Under the pieces are notes generated by a model. That model saw nothing but the letters and a program-made list of their open reading frames with translations, was not told the origin of the DNA and searched no databases. A DNA stretch of 64,000 nt, from contig JBFWMD010000003.1 in assembly GCA_050251775.1 (NCBI GenBank), forward strand, positions 26,193 through 90,192, given 5' to 3'. The stretch is from Paucidesulfovibrio sp050251775. GTDB lineage: Bacteria > Desulfobacterota > Desulfovibrionia > Desulfovibrionales > Desulfovibrionaceae. The translations under genes and the position numbers were made by a program. Shown piece after piece: positions 33,653-42,972 of the stretch (positions are counted from its first letter, which is position 1; each line of letters begins with the position of its first letter).

Positions 33653-36600
33653 ATGTTCCGGCCCGCGCCTGGAAAGCGAACTTCCTTTTGCGTTCTGATC
33701 TGTACCGTTTTGCTTGTCTTTTTCAGCTCGGTGTCCCCTGCCCAGGACACGGTTCTGCGGCGGGGCGATTCCACGTTCTCGCGCGACGTGATGCTGGCGG
33801 ACGCAGCCAAATATCTTCAACTCAGCACGGACGGCGTTGACCAGACCATCAAGTTCTGGACATCCTTCCAAAAGAGCCTTCCGGAAAGCGCGGACCAGTT
33901 CAAAAACGCCCTGACCATCCTGGTGCTCGTGGACACCATGATCAGCGGACCTTCCGATCCGCAGCGCTACCAAAAGGCGCTGAAAACGGTCATTGATTTC
34001 GGTGCGGGCACTTTTGCCACGGCCTATGAGAACGCGGGCTACATGCCCCTGGCCACGGTGAACACACTGTTCACCCTCTACAACGAATCTCTGCTTTTTT
34101 TCCGCGACCGAGTGTTTCTGCCCGGTCTGGCCGACCAGTACTACGATGTTTACAAGAGCCACCGCCTGGGCAGCGGACTTGCCGAACACGAGACCGCCTG
34201 GAGCCTGACCAAAATTCCCGAGCCCGTGGTGGCGGACGTGGCCCTGAACGTGGTGCTCAAGGAACACGGCGTGCAGCCGGGCCTGTATGAGGGACTCAAG
34301 TTCGACAAGGAACACCTGGCCAAAGCCGCCCGCAGTGCCAGCGGCAAGGCCGCCGGAAGGACCATTGTCGTCGATGCCCGACCAGGGAACACGTTTTCCG
34401 GCCATGCGTTCCTGATCAACCGCGACATCAGCCAACGCATCGAAATCATAGCTGGATTTGTCCAGGGATATGAAAGCCAGATTCTGTCGATCATGAACAC
34501 CCTCTCCTCCCGCGACCTGGAGCAGCGCAAGGATGCGGACAAGACCGGCTACAAACCGCTTTCCGCATCGGACGACAAGGCCGTGGAGGCGGAAGTCCGT
34601 TTGCTGTTCGAACGCCTGAAGACCATGGACATGGGGGAAAAGCTGCGGCAGGAGGCGATGAACCACATCGGCAACACCTACCGGGTGCGCTATGAGCAGG
34701 AGCAGGCCGAACGCGTGCTTCGTGAACGGGCCACCGTGGCCCGCAAGGTGCTCGCCGACCAGGCCGCGAAGCTGCGCGCGTTTTCTCGGGTCCGGCTGAT
34801 CACGGTGCGCGGCCCGGGTCCGGACGGAACACCCGTGCCTTTGGAAGAGGCCGCCCTGTTCGTGGACGGCAAGCTTTGCCTCAGCAAGACCAACGGGGGC
34901 TTGCCCTGCTCCACGAACCGCATCGGCCTGGCCGCCCTGCACCTGCCGCCGGGCGGGCACGACGTGCAGGCGCGAGCGCCAGGTTACAAGCCCGCCGAAG
35001 TCCGCGTTTTTTCCGACACGCCGGACAGTCTGAACACCTCACCCGATGAATATGAACTGCTTCTGGAGCCGGACCAGCCCCGCGACTTCGCAGTGCGGGT
35101 CACGTCCGGGGAGGACGGACCGCCCCTGTCCGGAGCGCGGCTGACGTTGCTTCTGCCCGGGGGCGGGCAAATGCCCGCCGTGACGGATGCCACGGGTCTG
35201 GCCCTGTTTCAATCCGTTCCCCCCGCTGGTCCCTACCGCATCTCCGCACAGGCCGAAGCCCATACTTCAGGCGATTTTTCCCAACTATCATTGGACGAAG
35301 ACCCGACCACTCTTTCCCTGGAACCCTACCGAACCACGGTCACTGTTCAGTGCCTCGACCTGGACGGCCGGCCCTTGCCCGGCGCAACGGTGCGTCTCGG
35401 AGATCATGAATTGACCGCGGACGCCCAGGGACAGGTTATGTTCGAAAACATGCGCCCCTCACCCGTCGGGGGGTACGCGCTCACGGGCACGGCCCAGGGG
35501 CTTCCCCCGGTTGGCCGGACCCTGGAAATCCGCCCTGTTTCCGACGGCGGGGCATTGCATGTGGAACTCCCCTTCAAGGTGCTCACGGGCATACTCGTGG
35601 TGGTCCGCGACGCTGATAAGCGTCTTGTTCCCAATGCCGAGGTGGTTGTGGACGGTGCGGACGGACCCTCCCGCCACCGCACCGACGCCAACGGATACGT
35701 GCGTTTGCAGGACGTGGGCCTGGGCGGCCACTACCTGCGTGCGGAAGCACCTGGATTCCCCCCCACCCCCGATCAGGAAGTGCTTGTGAGCGTGGAACAG
35801 CCCATGCACAAGGTCCGGTTGGAGCTGCGCACCGGCCTGGAGGTGAAAATTCTTGTGCTTGGCCCGGACGGGTCTCCTGTTACCGGAGCCAAAGTAACCC
35901 TGGACAACGGCAAGGAACGTTCCGCCCCCTCCGGGTCTGTCGTGTTCGAGGCTGTGGAGCCGGGCAAACACGTGTTCATCGCCAGCACAGACCTGGGACA
36001 AGGCCGTCTCGAATGCGACATCCCCGCATCCGGGCCGGTTCCGACCCTGCAATTGCGTCTGCAACCCCAGGGCGGCTCCCTCCTGGTCCAAGTGCGCTCC
36101 CAGGACGGTCGTCCCCTGGCCGGAGCCACGGTGGTTCTGCTCAAAAACAGCAAACCGTACGGGCAAAAGTCCGGAAGCGATTGCCTTTTCGAAAATCTGC
36201 CAGAAGGCTACTACAATGCGGAAGTTTCCCTGAACGGCTATTCTCCGGCCAACAGCGATTCCGTGCTGATAAACACGGTTTCCCCGCGTCGGACCATTGC
36301 CTTTCGGCTGACCCAAGAACCAGACCCGGTGGCCGCGCGTGGAACCCTTCGCCATATGCTCAAGGACAAGGTGGAAGGCAATACCTACCAGTACAGCGGC
36401 ATCGCACTGGACATCCCTGGCGGCCCCTCCCGCAAGATCGCTTTTTCACAGGAGACGAAAGCTTCCGTACTCTCCGCTTTTTGCGCCACTGTGAACGGCG
36501 TGCCCGCCGCCAAGCAGCGCATGCCCCATGTGGGTTCCACAGCAGGACAGACGTACGACCTTTCCGGTCGCCTGATCTGCGACGGAAAGGCCCAGGGCGG

Positions 36601-37075
36601 CGTCACCTGCGATACGTACATGTCCATCACCTGCGTGGTCGAACCCGAATGCAAACCTGGCGATCCCAAATGCGATCCGAACGCCGCAAAGGACCCGGCT
36701 TCAATCGACACCCCCAAACCAGGGCGGCAGTGGACCCATGCTTCGTCCGGAAGGGATGGCCCTTACCGCACCTTCCGCCATGTCAAACTCAACGGCAGCG
36801 TGGTCTCCGCCAGTGACAAGTCCGCGCCCAACCTCTTCTGCCTGGACCGGGGGCTTGCGCCCACCGTGCCTCAGCCTGTGGCCAACATCCAAAACTGGCA
36901 GGGGGCCCTTGTGGACACCAATGGAAACGTGGTCTGCAAGACCCGGAATGCGGGTGGCGACCAGACCAATTGCCGGGGCTGGGCGGCCATCAGCTGTAAC
37001 GAAGCGCCCCAGCCCGGAGCGGACGCGCCCTGCGATCCCAATGATGCGCTCTGCGGCATGGATGTGGGCCTCTGA
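33653..37075 (+). CDS. Large secreted protein with repeated beta-sandwich (CarboxypepD_reg-like) domains
   Basis: A 1140-residue exported protein with a signal peptide (residues 1-31). Residues about 35-380 form a helical domain I do not recognise. From about 385 to 880 there are repeated units with the pattern G-x-P-L-P/x-G-A-T/R-V, then D-x-x-G-x-x-x-F/L, then G-x-Y/H-x-x-x-A, typical of carboxypeptidase-regulatory-like or Cna-B-type beta sandwiches. The final about 230 residues hold two related cysteine-bearing modules, each ending in C-x-P-x-x-x-x-C-D-P-N. The gene has a strong GAGGAG site and its own bidirectional terminator. A structural or adhesive envelope role is likely but not proven. 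Confidence 0.8.
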   Translation: MFRPAPGKRTSFCVLICTVLLVFFSSVSPAQDTVLRRGDSTFSRDVMLADAAKYLQLSTDGVDQTIKFWTSFQKSLPESADQFKNALTILVLVDTMISGPSDPQRYQKALKTVIDFGAGTFATAYENAGYMPLATVNTLFTLYNESLLFFRDRVFLPGLADQYYDVYKSHRLGSGLAEHETAWSLTKIPEPVVADVALNVVLKEHGVQPGLYEGLKFDKEHLAKAARSASGKAAGRTIVVDARPGNTFSGHAFLINRDISQRIEIIAGFVQGYESQILSIMNTLSSRDLEQRKDADKTGYKPLSASDDKAVEAEVRLLFERLKTMDMGEKLRQEAMNHIGNTYRVRYEQEQAERVLRERATVARKVLADQAAKLRAFSRVRLITVRGPGPDGTPVPLEEAALFVDGKLCLSKTNGGLPCSTNRIGLAALHLPPGGHDVQARAPGYKPAEVRVFSDTPDSLNTSPDEYELLLEPDQPRDFAVRVTSGEDGPPLSGARLTLLLPGGGQMPAVTDATGLALFQSVPPAGPYRISAQAEAHTSGDFSQLSLDEDPTTLSLEPYRTTVTVQCLDLDGRPLPGATVRLGDHELTADAQGQVMFENMRPSPVGGYALTGTAQGLPPVGRTLEIRPVSDGGALHVELPFKVLTGILVVVRDADKRLVPNAEVVVDGADGPSRHRTDANGYVRLQDVGLGGHYLRAEAPGFPPTPDQEVLVSVEQPMHKVRLELRTGLEVKILVLGPDGSPVTGAKVTLDNGKERSAPSGSVVFEAVEPGKHVFIASTDLGQGRLECDIPASGPVPTLQLRLQPQGGSLLVQVRSQDGRPLAGATVVLLKNSKPYGQKSGSDCLFENLPEGYYNAEVSLNGYSPANSDSVLINTVSPRRTIAFRLTQEPDPVAARGTLRHMLKDKVEGNTYQYSGIALDIPGGPSRKIAFSQETKASVLSAFCATVNGVPAAKQRMPHVGSTAGQTYDLSGRLICDGKAQGGVTCDTYMSITCVVEPECKPGDPKCDPNAAKDPASIDTPKPGRQWTHASSGRDGPYRTFRHVKLNGSVVSASDKSAPNLFCLDRGLAPTVPQPVANIQNWQGALVDTNGNVVCKTRNAGGDQTNCRGWAAISCNEAPQPGADAPCDPNDALCGMDVGL

Positions 37076-37097
37076 GTTCGGGAGCACCTGGCAACAC

Positions 37098-37131
37098 AAA
37101 AGGGGAGGACCACGCTGGCCCTCCCCTTTTT
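37098..37131. terminator. Bidirectional terminator between secreted-protein gene and hcp
   Basis: An 11-bp inverted repeat (37098-37108 and 37120-37130) of A/G-rich then C/T-rich arms ends in five T residues on the plus strand and mirrors this on the minus strand. It lies between the two converging stop codons. Confidence 0.82.
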
Positions 37132-37162
37132 CATGGAGTGTAACGGAAGGAGATCTGAAACC

Positions 37163-38785
37163 TTAGCCGAGAATGGTCTTGAGGTCCTCGTCCGGGGTGG
37201 AAATGGGCTTGATGTCGTAGTTTTCCACCAGATACCCGAGCACGGTGGGCGAAAGGAACGCGGGCAGGCTCGGTCCGAGTCGGATATCCTTGATGCCCAG
37301 GGCCAACAGGGACAGCAGAATGACCACGGCCTTTTGCTCGTACCACGAAAGCACCAGGGAAAGCGGCAGGTCGTTCACGCCGCATTCAAAGGCTTCGGCC
37401 AGGGCCAGGGCGATCTTCACGGCGGAGTAGGCGTCGTTGCACTGGCCCACGTCCAGCAGACGAGGAATGCCGCCGATGTCCCCGAGCTGCTTGTCGAAGA
37501 ACCGGAACTTGCCGCAGGCCAGGGTCAGGATCACGGTATCCTTGGGGGCCTTTTCCACGAACTCGGTGTAGTAGTTCCGGCCCGGTTTGGCTCCGTCGCA
37601 ACCTCCCACCAGGAAGAAGTGGCGAATGGCTCCGGCCTTGACCGCGTCGATGACCTTGTCCGCCACTCCGAGCACGGCGTTGCGGCCAAAGCCCACCAGC
37701 ACGGCCCCCTTGTCCTCGTCCGCTGCGAAGCCGTCCATTTCCAAGGCTTTTTCAATGACCGGGGTGAAGTCCTGGTTGGCCACATGGACCACTCCGGGCC
37801 AGCCCACCAGTCCGGTGGTGAAGATGTTTTCCTGGTAGGAGCCGGGCTTCTGGATGCAGTTTGTCGTCATTAAAATTGCACCAGGGAACTCTTTGAATTC
37901 CTTCTGCTGATTCTGCCATGCTGTTCCATAATGCCCATAAAAATGCGAATATTTTTTCAGCTCAGGGTAGCCATGGCAGGGCAGCATCTCGCCGTGGGTG
38001 TAGATGTTCACACCCTTGCCTTCGGTCTGGCGCAGCAAGGTGTGCAGATCTTTGAGGTCGTGGCCGGAAACCAGAATGGCCTTACCCGCCTTGGGCCCGA
38101 GAGGCACGGAAGTGGGCACGGGGTGGCCGTATGTTCCGGTGTTTCCGGCGTCGAGCAGCTCCATGGCCCGGACATTGACCCGTCCGCACTCCAGAGCCAT
38201 TTCCACCCACCAGCCCAGGTCCTTGTCCAGAGTGGTGGTGGCGGCCAGGGCCCGGTGGACGTACTCATAGACCGCATCGTCCCACTGTCCCAGAATCCGG
38301 GCGTGGTCCGCATAGGCGCAAAGGCCCTTGATGCCGTAGATCACGGTCTGCTTCAGGGACTTGATGTCCTCGTTCCGCTCAGGGTCCTTGCCGATACCCA
38401 CGGCTTCGCCCTGGGACACCAGCGTGGCATGGTCCGGCCCCGGCTCGAAATCGATCTCCCTTCCGGCCGGAACCTGCACGCCCTTGGCCTGCAATTGCGC
38501 TTTAAGTCCCTCGCGCAAGGTCACTGCACGCCGAACCATGGGCGTGAACCGGGCGGGATCGAAATTCACGTTGGTCAGCGTGGAGAATACGGCCTCTGCG
38601 CTGAAGTGGTTTACGTCGTCATCCACGATCCCGTTCTCACGAGCCAGATTGGCCGCGATGGAAAGCCCTTGCATGGCAAAGATCAGCAGATCCTGAAGCG
38701 CAGCCACTTCCGGCGTCTTTCCGCAGACGCCGAGCTTGTCGCAACCCTTGCCTTTGGCCGTCTGTTCACACTGATAACAAAACAT
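37163..38785 (-). CDS. hcp: Hybrid cluster protein, class I (hydroxylamine reductase)
   Basis: A 540-residue enzyme containing a [4Fe-4S] and the hybrid 4Fe-2O-2S cluster. The N-terminal cysteines are C3, C6, C15 and C21 (C-x2-C-x8-C-x5-C), the class I pattern found in Desulfovibrio. Hybrid-cluster ligands are seen in the GHDLKDL, TNCIQKPGSY and ACGKFRF regions. It handles nitric oxide or hydroxylamine under nitrosative stress. The ATG at 38785 has AAGGAG; no linked hcr reductase gene is visible. A Crp/Fnr-type dyad lies about 65 bases upstream (separate entry). Confidence 0.97.
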   Translation of the reverse strand: MFCYQCEQTAKGKGCDKLGVCGKTPEVAALQDLLIFAMQGLSIAANLARENGIVDDDVNHFSAEAVFSTLTNVNFDPARFTPMVRRAVTLREGLKAQLQAKGVQVPAGREIDFEPGPDHATLVSQGEAVGIGKDPERNEDIKSLKQTVIYGIKGLCAYADHARILGQWDDAVYEYVHRALAATTTLDKDLGWWVEMALECGRVNVRAMELLDAGNTGTYGHPVPTSVPLGPKAGKAILVSGHDLKDLHTLLRQTEGKGVNIYTHGEMLPCHGYPELKKYSHFYGHYGTAWQNQQKEFKEFPGAILMTTNCIQKPGSYQENIFTTGLVGWPGVVHVANQDFTPVIEKALEMDGFAADEDKGAVLVGFGRNAVLGVADKVIDAVKAGAIRHFFLVGGCDGAKPGRNYYTEFVEKAPKDTVILTLACGKFRFFDKQLGDIGGIPRLLDVGQCNDAYSAVKIALALAEAFECGVNDLPLSLVLSWYEQKAVVILLSLLALGIKDIRLGPSLPAFLSPTVLGYLVENYDIKPISTPDEDLKTILG

Positions 38786-38848
38786 GGATTCTCTCCTTGG
38801 TTTCCGTTCTTGTTGGTTACAACTTGCCGTACTCGGCCCTCCTGATGT

Positions 38849-38862
38849 ATGATCCAAGTCAA
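38849..38862 (-). promoter_or_regulatory. Candidate HcpR/Fnr-type operator upstream of hcp
   Basis: On the minus strand the sequence is TTGA-N6-TCAT, one base from the TTGA-N6-TCAA Crp/Fnr-type dyad. It lies 64-77 bases before the hcp start codon and also upstream of the divergent FecR-like gene. In Desulfovibrio, HcpR (a Crp/Fnr family regulator) is known to control hcp; assigning this site to it is inference. Confidence 0.45.
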
Positions 38863-38930
38863 ATTTGTTTGCTCAGATTACTCTTTTTTCATTTTCCTTT
38901 TTTTGCTCTCAGTACCGAGGAGATTTCATT

Positions 38931-39791
38931 ATGAAACGGCTGATTCTCTCTGGTTTATCTGTCTTAATACTTCTTTTGTTTTCGTTTTCAGCCATTGCGG
39001 AACAAACCGCCATTGGCAAGGTCCAGACCTTTCGCGGCACGGCTGTGGCCGTGGATGCAGGCCAAAAACGCCTGCTTTCCACCGGGGACGACCTCTTTCG
39101 CAGTGAAACCGTGGCCACTGGCGCGGAAAGTTTTCTTCAAATCATGTTTTTGGACGGGACCGTGCTCACCCTGGACGCCCACACGCAAATGGTTCTCAAC
39201 GACGTGGCCTACCGGCCTGGCGACAGCGAAAACCGGAATTTCGACATCGAGATGGTGGCGGGAACCTGTCGCTTCGTGACCGGACAGATCACCAAGCACA
39301 ATCCGGATAAATTCAAAATCGGCAGTCCGCTTGGTTCCATCGGCATCCGGGGCACGGAAGGCGGCATTGCTGCCCGCGCCAGCAATGCCCAGGCGTTTGG
39401 GGCCGGACTGGATGCGGCCATGGCCTCGCCCGGCAGCGGCTGGAACCCCGGAGCCGCGCCCGAGGTGGACCAGGAGACGGTGGCGCATATCAACGGCTCT
39501 ATTCGCCGATCCATGTCCTTCACGGACACCTTCGGCAATGTTGTCTCCATTGCTCGCGGCATGGCCCTGGATGTCAGTGCCTCCACGGGCGCCGGCGAAC
39601 CCCGCGGCATCGATGCCTCGGACCGCGAGTCGTTCAGTGCTGCGGGCTTCAACACCTCGGCCAGCGTTCCTTCGGCCTTCAGTTCCCAGTTCAGCGGCTA
39701 TGATGCTTCGCCCGGCTCAGGCAGCGAAGTCAGCGGCGGCTCCGAAGGGGGCGGCGGCGACAGTGGCGGCGGTGACGGTGGCCATCCCTAA
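38931..39791 (+). CDS. FecR-domain secreted protein with Gly/Ser-rich tail
   Basis: A 286-residue exported protein. A signal peptide is followed by a FecR-type beta domain: IGKVQTFRGTAVAV, a LFRSETVATGAES segment and SFLQIMFLDGTVLTLDAHTQ, ending with FKIGSPLGSIGIRGTEGG. The last 40 residues are a Gly/Ser/Asp low-complexity tail. No TonB box or anti-sigma membrane segment is seen, so it is a FecR-fold periplasmic or surface protein rather than a classical sigma regulator. The start has GAGGAG nine bases upstream. Several genes of unclear role follow on the same strand. Confidence 0.8.
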   Translation: MKRLILSGLSVLILLLFSFSAIAEQTAIGKVQTFRGTAVAVDAGQKRLLSTGDDLFRSETVATGAESFLQIMFLDGTVLTLDAHTQMVLNDVAYRPGDSENRNFDIEMVAGTCRFVTGQITKHNPDKFKIGSPLGSIGIRGTEGGIAARASNAQAFGAGLDAAMASPGSGWNPGAAPEVDQETVAHINGSIRRSMSFTDTFGNVVSIARGMALDVSASTGAGEPRGIDASDRESFSAAGFNTSASVPSAFSSQFSGYDASPGSGSEVSGGSEGGGGDSGGGDGGHP

Positions 39792-39942
39792 ATCAACGGT
39801 TTTGTCTTTCGTCTTTTGTCGGCCCGCATCCAAAAACGATGCGGGCCTTATTCTTCCAACCCTGTACTCCTTCACAGCGTGGACTTCCCCCAGCCCACGA
39901 GTTATTCAGATGCAACGACAACTCCCAAAATTCGAGGTGGTC

Positions 39943-40299
39943 ATGCGTTGCAACGTTTCAGTGTCTCTTCTGTGTTCCGGCCTGCTGCTCCTGGCGTCCG
40001 CTCTTCCCGTTCTTGCGGAAGACAAGCTCATGATCTACACCGAGACCGCCGCTTTCGTGAACTGGATCGGCGTGGCTCCCGATGTGGAGCTGACCCCGGA
40101 GAACACTCCGGAATCCTTCACCGCGGTGGTCCGCAGTCCCGGCAAGCTGCGCGGATTCGGACTGCCAGTGCATCTTGCCGACCCCGTGCGCATCACCCTG
40201 GTGGCCCCGTATACCTGGCGCGTGGAAAAGGATGCGGACAGCGTGGAAATCAACACCAAAAACAAAATTCACTTTTCCGACTATCCCAAGTTCCAGTAG
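39943..40299 (+). CDS. Small exported protein of unknown function
   Basis: A 118-residue predicted secreted protein. The signal peptide ends near ALPVLAED. The mature part (about 90 residues) looks beta-rich and contains FVNWIGVAPDVEL and YTWRVEKDADSVEI. No family is recognised. The ATG at 39943 has GAGGT about five bases upstream; an ATG at 39910 would only add residues before the signal. It lies between the FecR-like and EAL-HDOD genes, 8 bases before the latter, suggesting shared transcription. Confidence 0.65.
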   Translation: MRCNVSVSLLCSGLLLLASALPVLAEDKLMIYTETAAFVNWIGVAPDVELTPENTPESFTAVVRSPGKLRGFGLPVHLADPVRITLVAPYTWRVEKDADSVEINTKNKIHFSDYPKFQ

Positions 40300-40307
40300 G
40301 TTCAATC

Positions 40308-41576
40308 ATGCCCGCCTCCGGCTTTCCGATACTCGGAAGCGACTCCGCTGAAAGCGTGTTCATCGCCCGCCAGCCTATTTTTACCTCACGTCAGGATGTC
40401 TGGGGCTATGAACTGCTTTTCCGCTCCTCGGCTGCGGCCCAGACCGCCCAGGTAACAAGCGACGACCTGGCCACGGCCCAGGTCATTGCCGACGGTTTTA
40501 CCCTGGCCCGGCCCGGTCTGGGTGAACATCAGCACCTGCTGGTCAATTTCCCCGAGCGCCTGCTGCTTGACGAGACGGCCCTGGCTCTGCCTCCGGAAAT
40601 CTGTGTTGTGGAGATTCTGGAAACGGTTTCCCCCACGAAAGCGGTGCTTGGCGCTCTCAAACGCCTGAGGCGCGACGGCTACACCATTGCCATGGACGAC
40701 TATGCCGGCGAAAGCGAACTGACTCCTTTTCTGGACGTGGCCGACATCCTCAAGGTGGACATTCTGGCGCTGCAATCGGATCCGAACCTGATCCGCAACG
40801 CGCTCCAACAGGTTGGCGACCGCAACGTCCGACTTTTGGCCGAAAAGGTCGAAACACAGGAAATCTTCCAGCTCTGCGAGGAAATGGGATTCGAGCTTTT
40901 TCAGGGATTTTTCTTCAGCCGCCCGGAAGTCATTCCAGGACGCAAGGTCCCCACGGGCCTGGCCGTCAAGCTTGGACTGCTTCAGGAACTGTCGCACCCG
41001 GATTTTTCTGCAACCCGCATCGCCGAAATCATCAACACGGACCCCTCGTTGTCCTACCGCCTGTTCCGGTACGTGAATTCCGCCAGCTTCAGCCTTCTGG
41101 CCAAGGTCGATTCCGTCCAGCACGCGGTCAACCTCATTGGCCAGCGCCCCCTGGCCCGCTGGCTCCAGGCGGTGATGCTCACAGACATGAACCCTTCGGC
41201 CCGCGCCTCGGAAGTCAGCTTCCTTTCCCTTCAGCGAGCGCGGTTTCTGGATCTCGTGGCGCCTCGCATTGGCCTCTCCTCCCAGGCCTGTTTCACGCTC
41301 GGGCTTTTTTCCCTGCTGGATTCCCTGCTGAGAATCTCCATGCGGGAAATTCTGGGATCACTCCCCCTGGACGAAGATGTTTCACGAGCGCTTCTGGGAT
41401 GTCGCGACTGCCGCATGGGCGACGCTCTTGAGCTGGCCCGTTCCTACGAACAGGGCGATGTTCGAGGCATTTCCGAATTCACTTTTCGGTTGGGGTTGGA
41501 CCATTCCGAAACCGACAGAGCCTGCGTCGCCGCCATGGAATGGGTGCAAAGCGTGCTTGCGCAGTCCAGAAGTTGA
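40308..41576 (+). CDS. EAL-HDOD signalling protein (YuxH-like)
   Basis: A 422-residue cytoplasmic protein with an N-terminal EAL-like domain and a C-terminal HDOD domain. The EAL signature is degenerate: YELLFR replaces E-A-L-x-R, while VEILETV, MDDYAG and LKVDIL are retained in modified form. The lack of a full metal-binding set suggests cyclic di-GMP binding or protein interaction rather than hydrolysis. The HDOD part includes INTDPSLSYRLFRYVNSASF. Such proteins (CdgJ type) control motility and signalling. The start codon is eight bases past the previous stop. Confidence 0.88.
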   Translation: MPASGFPILGSDSAESVFIARQPIFTSRQDVWGYELLFRSSAAAQTAQVTSDDLATAQVIADGFTLARPGLGEHQHLLVNFPERLLLDETALALPPEICVVEILETVSPTKAVLGALKRLRRDGYTIAMDDYAGESELTPFLDVADILKVDILALQSDPNLIRNALQQVGDRNVRLLAEKVETQEIFQLCEEMGFELFQGFFFSRPEVIPGRKVPTGLAVKLGLLQELSHPDFSATRIAEIINTDPSLSYRLFRYVNSASFSLLAKVDSVQHAVNLIGQRPLARWLQAVMLTDMNPSARASEVSFLSLQRARFLDLVAPRIGLSSQACFTLGLFSLLDSLLRISMREILGSLPLDEDVSRALLGCRDCRMGDALELARSYEQGDVRGISEFTFRLGLDHSETDRACVAAMEWVQSVLAQSRS

Positions 41577-41654
41577 TCCTATTTCAAGAGGCTTGCCCAC
41601 GAAGCCTGGTTCCGGCTACGAGTATACCCGATACGGAGAAACGAGGGGCTACGC

Positions 41655-42494
41655 ATGAGTGAACACACATCCTCCCAGTATGTCGAAGATGTCCGCAACT
41701 TGATTTACGAGCTGGCCCTCAAGGCCTGCCGCAAGCAGGTGCTCGTTTTTTCCAAAGAGCTCAAAATGAAAATGAACGCCCTGGGAATGGAGCGTTCTGT
41801 CATCGAAGATGTCATCCGTACCGCTTTCCAGGGCTATTCGACCATGGAGACCTTCAAAGAGGAATCCTCCCAACAAATGCTGACCATTCTGGACGCCTAT
41901 CTCCGGCCCAGCAACCGGGGTCAGGACGGCCTGGGGCGTCTCTTGGTGGAGCACGGCATTTCCCGGGCCTACAATAAACCTGTGATCTATCCAGACGGAT
42001 CCCGGCAGGACGAGTCCGCGCGCGATAACTTCATCAAGGGCGTGATTCCCCGCCCCTTGCTGCGCTATTTTCTCGTGGCGGTGCGCGGCAGCCTTGCCGG
42101 CCTGGACGGCTTTTCCGCCAAGCCTGTGCTCTTCAGCGAACACAACGAAACCATGCAGCAACGGCGTGTGGATCTCAAATCCCTGGTCGAGGAATTCACC
42201 ACCCACTACAATTATGGCAAAACCGCCACGGACTGGAGACAGCTTTGCGATGACCCGCGTGCGCGGCAAATCGGCTTTGAGCTGCTTTCGGACGTGCTTT
42301 CCAATATACGCTCCCTCGGCGCGGAGCGCTTTCTGAAAATCATCAACAACATCCAAAGCACTGACAAATACCCCGAAGAGCGTGTGCGCATGCAGCGATC
42401 TTTCTCGCTTTCGGACGTGAAGCAGCTCACGCTGGCCCTGACCCGTGGACACCAGTTGCTGGCCCAATCCCTGGGCATTCAACTTCCCGGTTGA
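41655..42494 (+). CDS. Conserved-looking protein of unknown function
   Basis: A 279-residue soluble protein without signal peptide or membrane segment. It has a helical N-terminus (residues 8-60) and a well-ordered central part with LLRYFLVAVRGSLAG and HYNYGKTATDWRQL. No domain is recognised. The GAGGGG ribosome site is close to the ATG. It follows the EAL-HDOD gene by 78 bases and may be co-transcribed with it; that context hints at a role in the same signalling unit. Confidence 0.65.
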   Translation: MSEHTSSQYVEDVRNLIYELALKACRKQVLVFSKELKMKMNALGMERSVIEDVIRTAFQGYSTMETFKEESSQQMLTILDAYLRPSNRGQDGLGRLLVEHGISRAYNKPVIYPDGSRQDESARDNFIKGVIPRPLLRYFLVAVRGSLAGLDGFSAKPVLFSEHNETMQQRRVDLKSLVEEFTTHYNYGKTATDWRQLCDDPRARQIGFELLSDVLSNIRSLGAERFLKIINNIQSTDKYPEERVRMQRSFSLSDVKQLTLALTRGHQLLAQSLGIQLPG

Positions 42495-42595
42495 TTTCCA
42501 ATTTTTCCTTTATCCTGCTCCTAAAGTTCTTCCGCTTTTCTGCCGAAAGGAACTGTGCTGCGTCTTCACTCTCGCTTACAGGAGCTCTTTTCGTC

Positions 42596-42844
42596 ATGAA
42601 GGTCGTTGAAGGCCAGATTTCCATGCTGGAGTTCTTCAGCAAAATGAGCGACCTCAGCCACAGCTACGCTTCCGAAAACTTTCGGGAGTACGTCAAACGC
42701 GTGGCTGAGACGCAAAAGCTTTTCGCGGACATCGTACCCCGCTGGGTTCAGACCAAGCCCGCAGTGAATCAGGACGGTTCCGTTCGCACGGATTTCGTGG
42801 ACCATTTCCAGGACGAGGGCCGTATCTTCCAGGCCCGGTCCTGA
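42596..42844 (+). CDS. Small protein of unknown function
   Basis: An 82-residue soluble protein starting MKVVEGQISML, mainly helical, ending in DGSVRTDFVDHFQDEGRIFQ. No family is recognised. The start at 42596 has AGGAG ten bases upstream. The frame is open further upstream, but that part includes an unlikely N-terminus in the intergenic DNA. It precedes the RND pair by about 130 bases. Confidence 0.55.
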   Translation: MKVVEGQISMLEFFSKMSDLSHSYASENFREYVKRVAETQKLFADIVPRWVQTKPAVNQDGSVRTDFVDHFQDEGRIFQARS

Positions 42845-42972
42845 CCCGACATCCCCTTTTCCACTTCTGGCTTTTCCCCTGGCTCATCGGTCTTATTCTT
42901 TCTCCTCAAACCCTTGCATTTGTCGTCCAACCGTCGCATCCTGGGTTCCATCCAGACATGGAGGGACAGATC

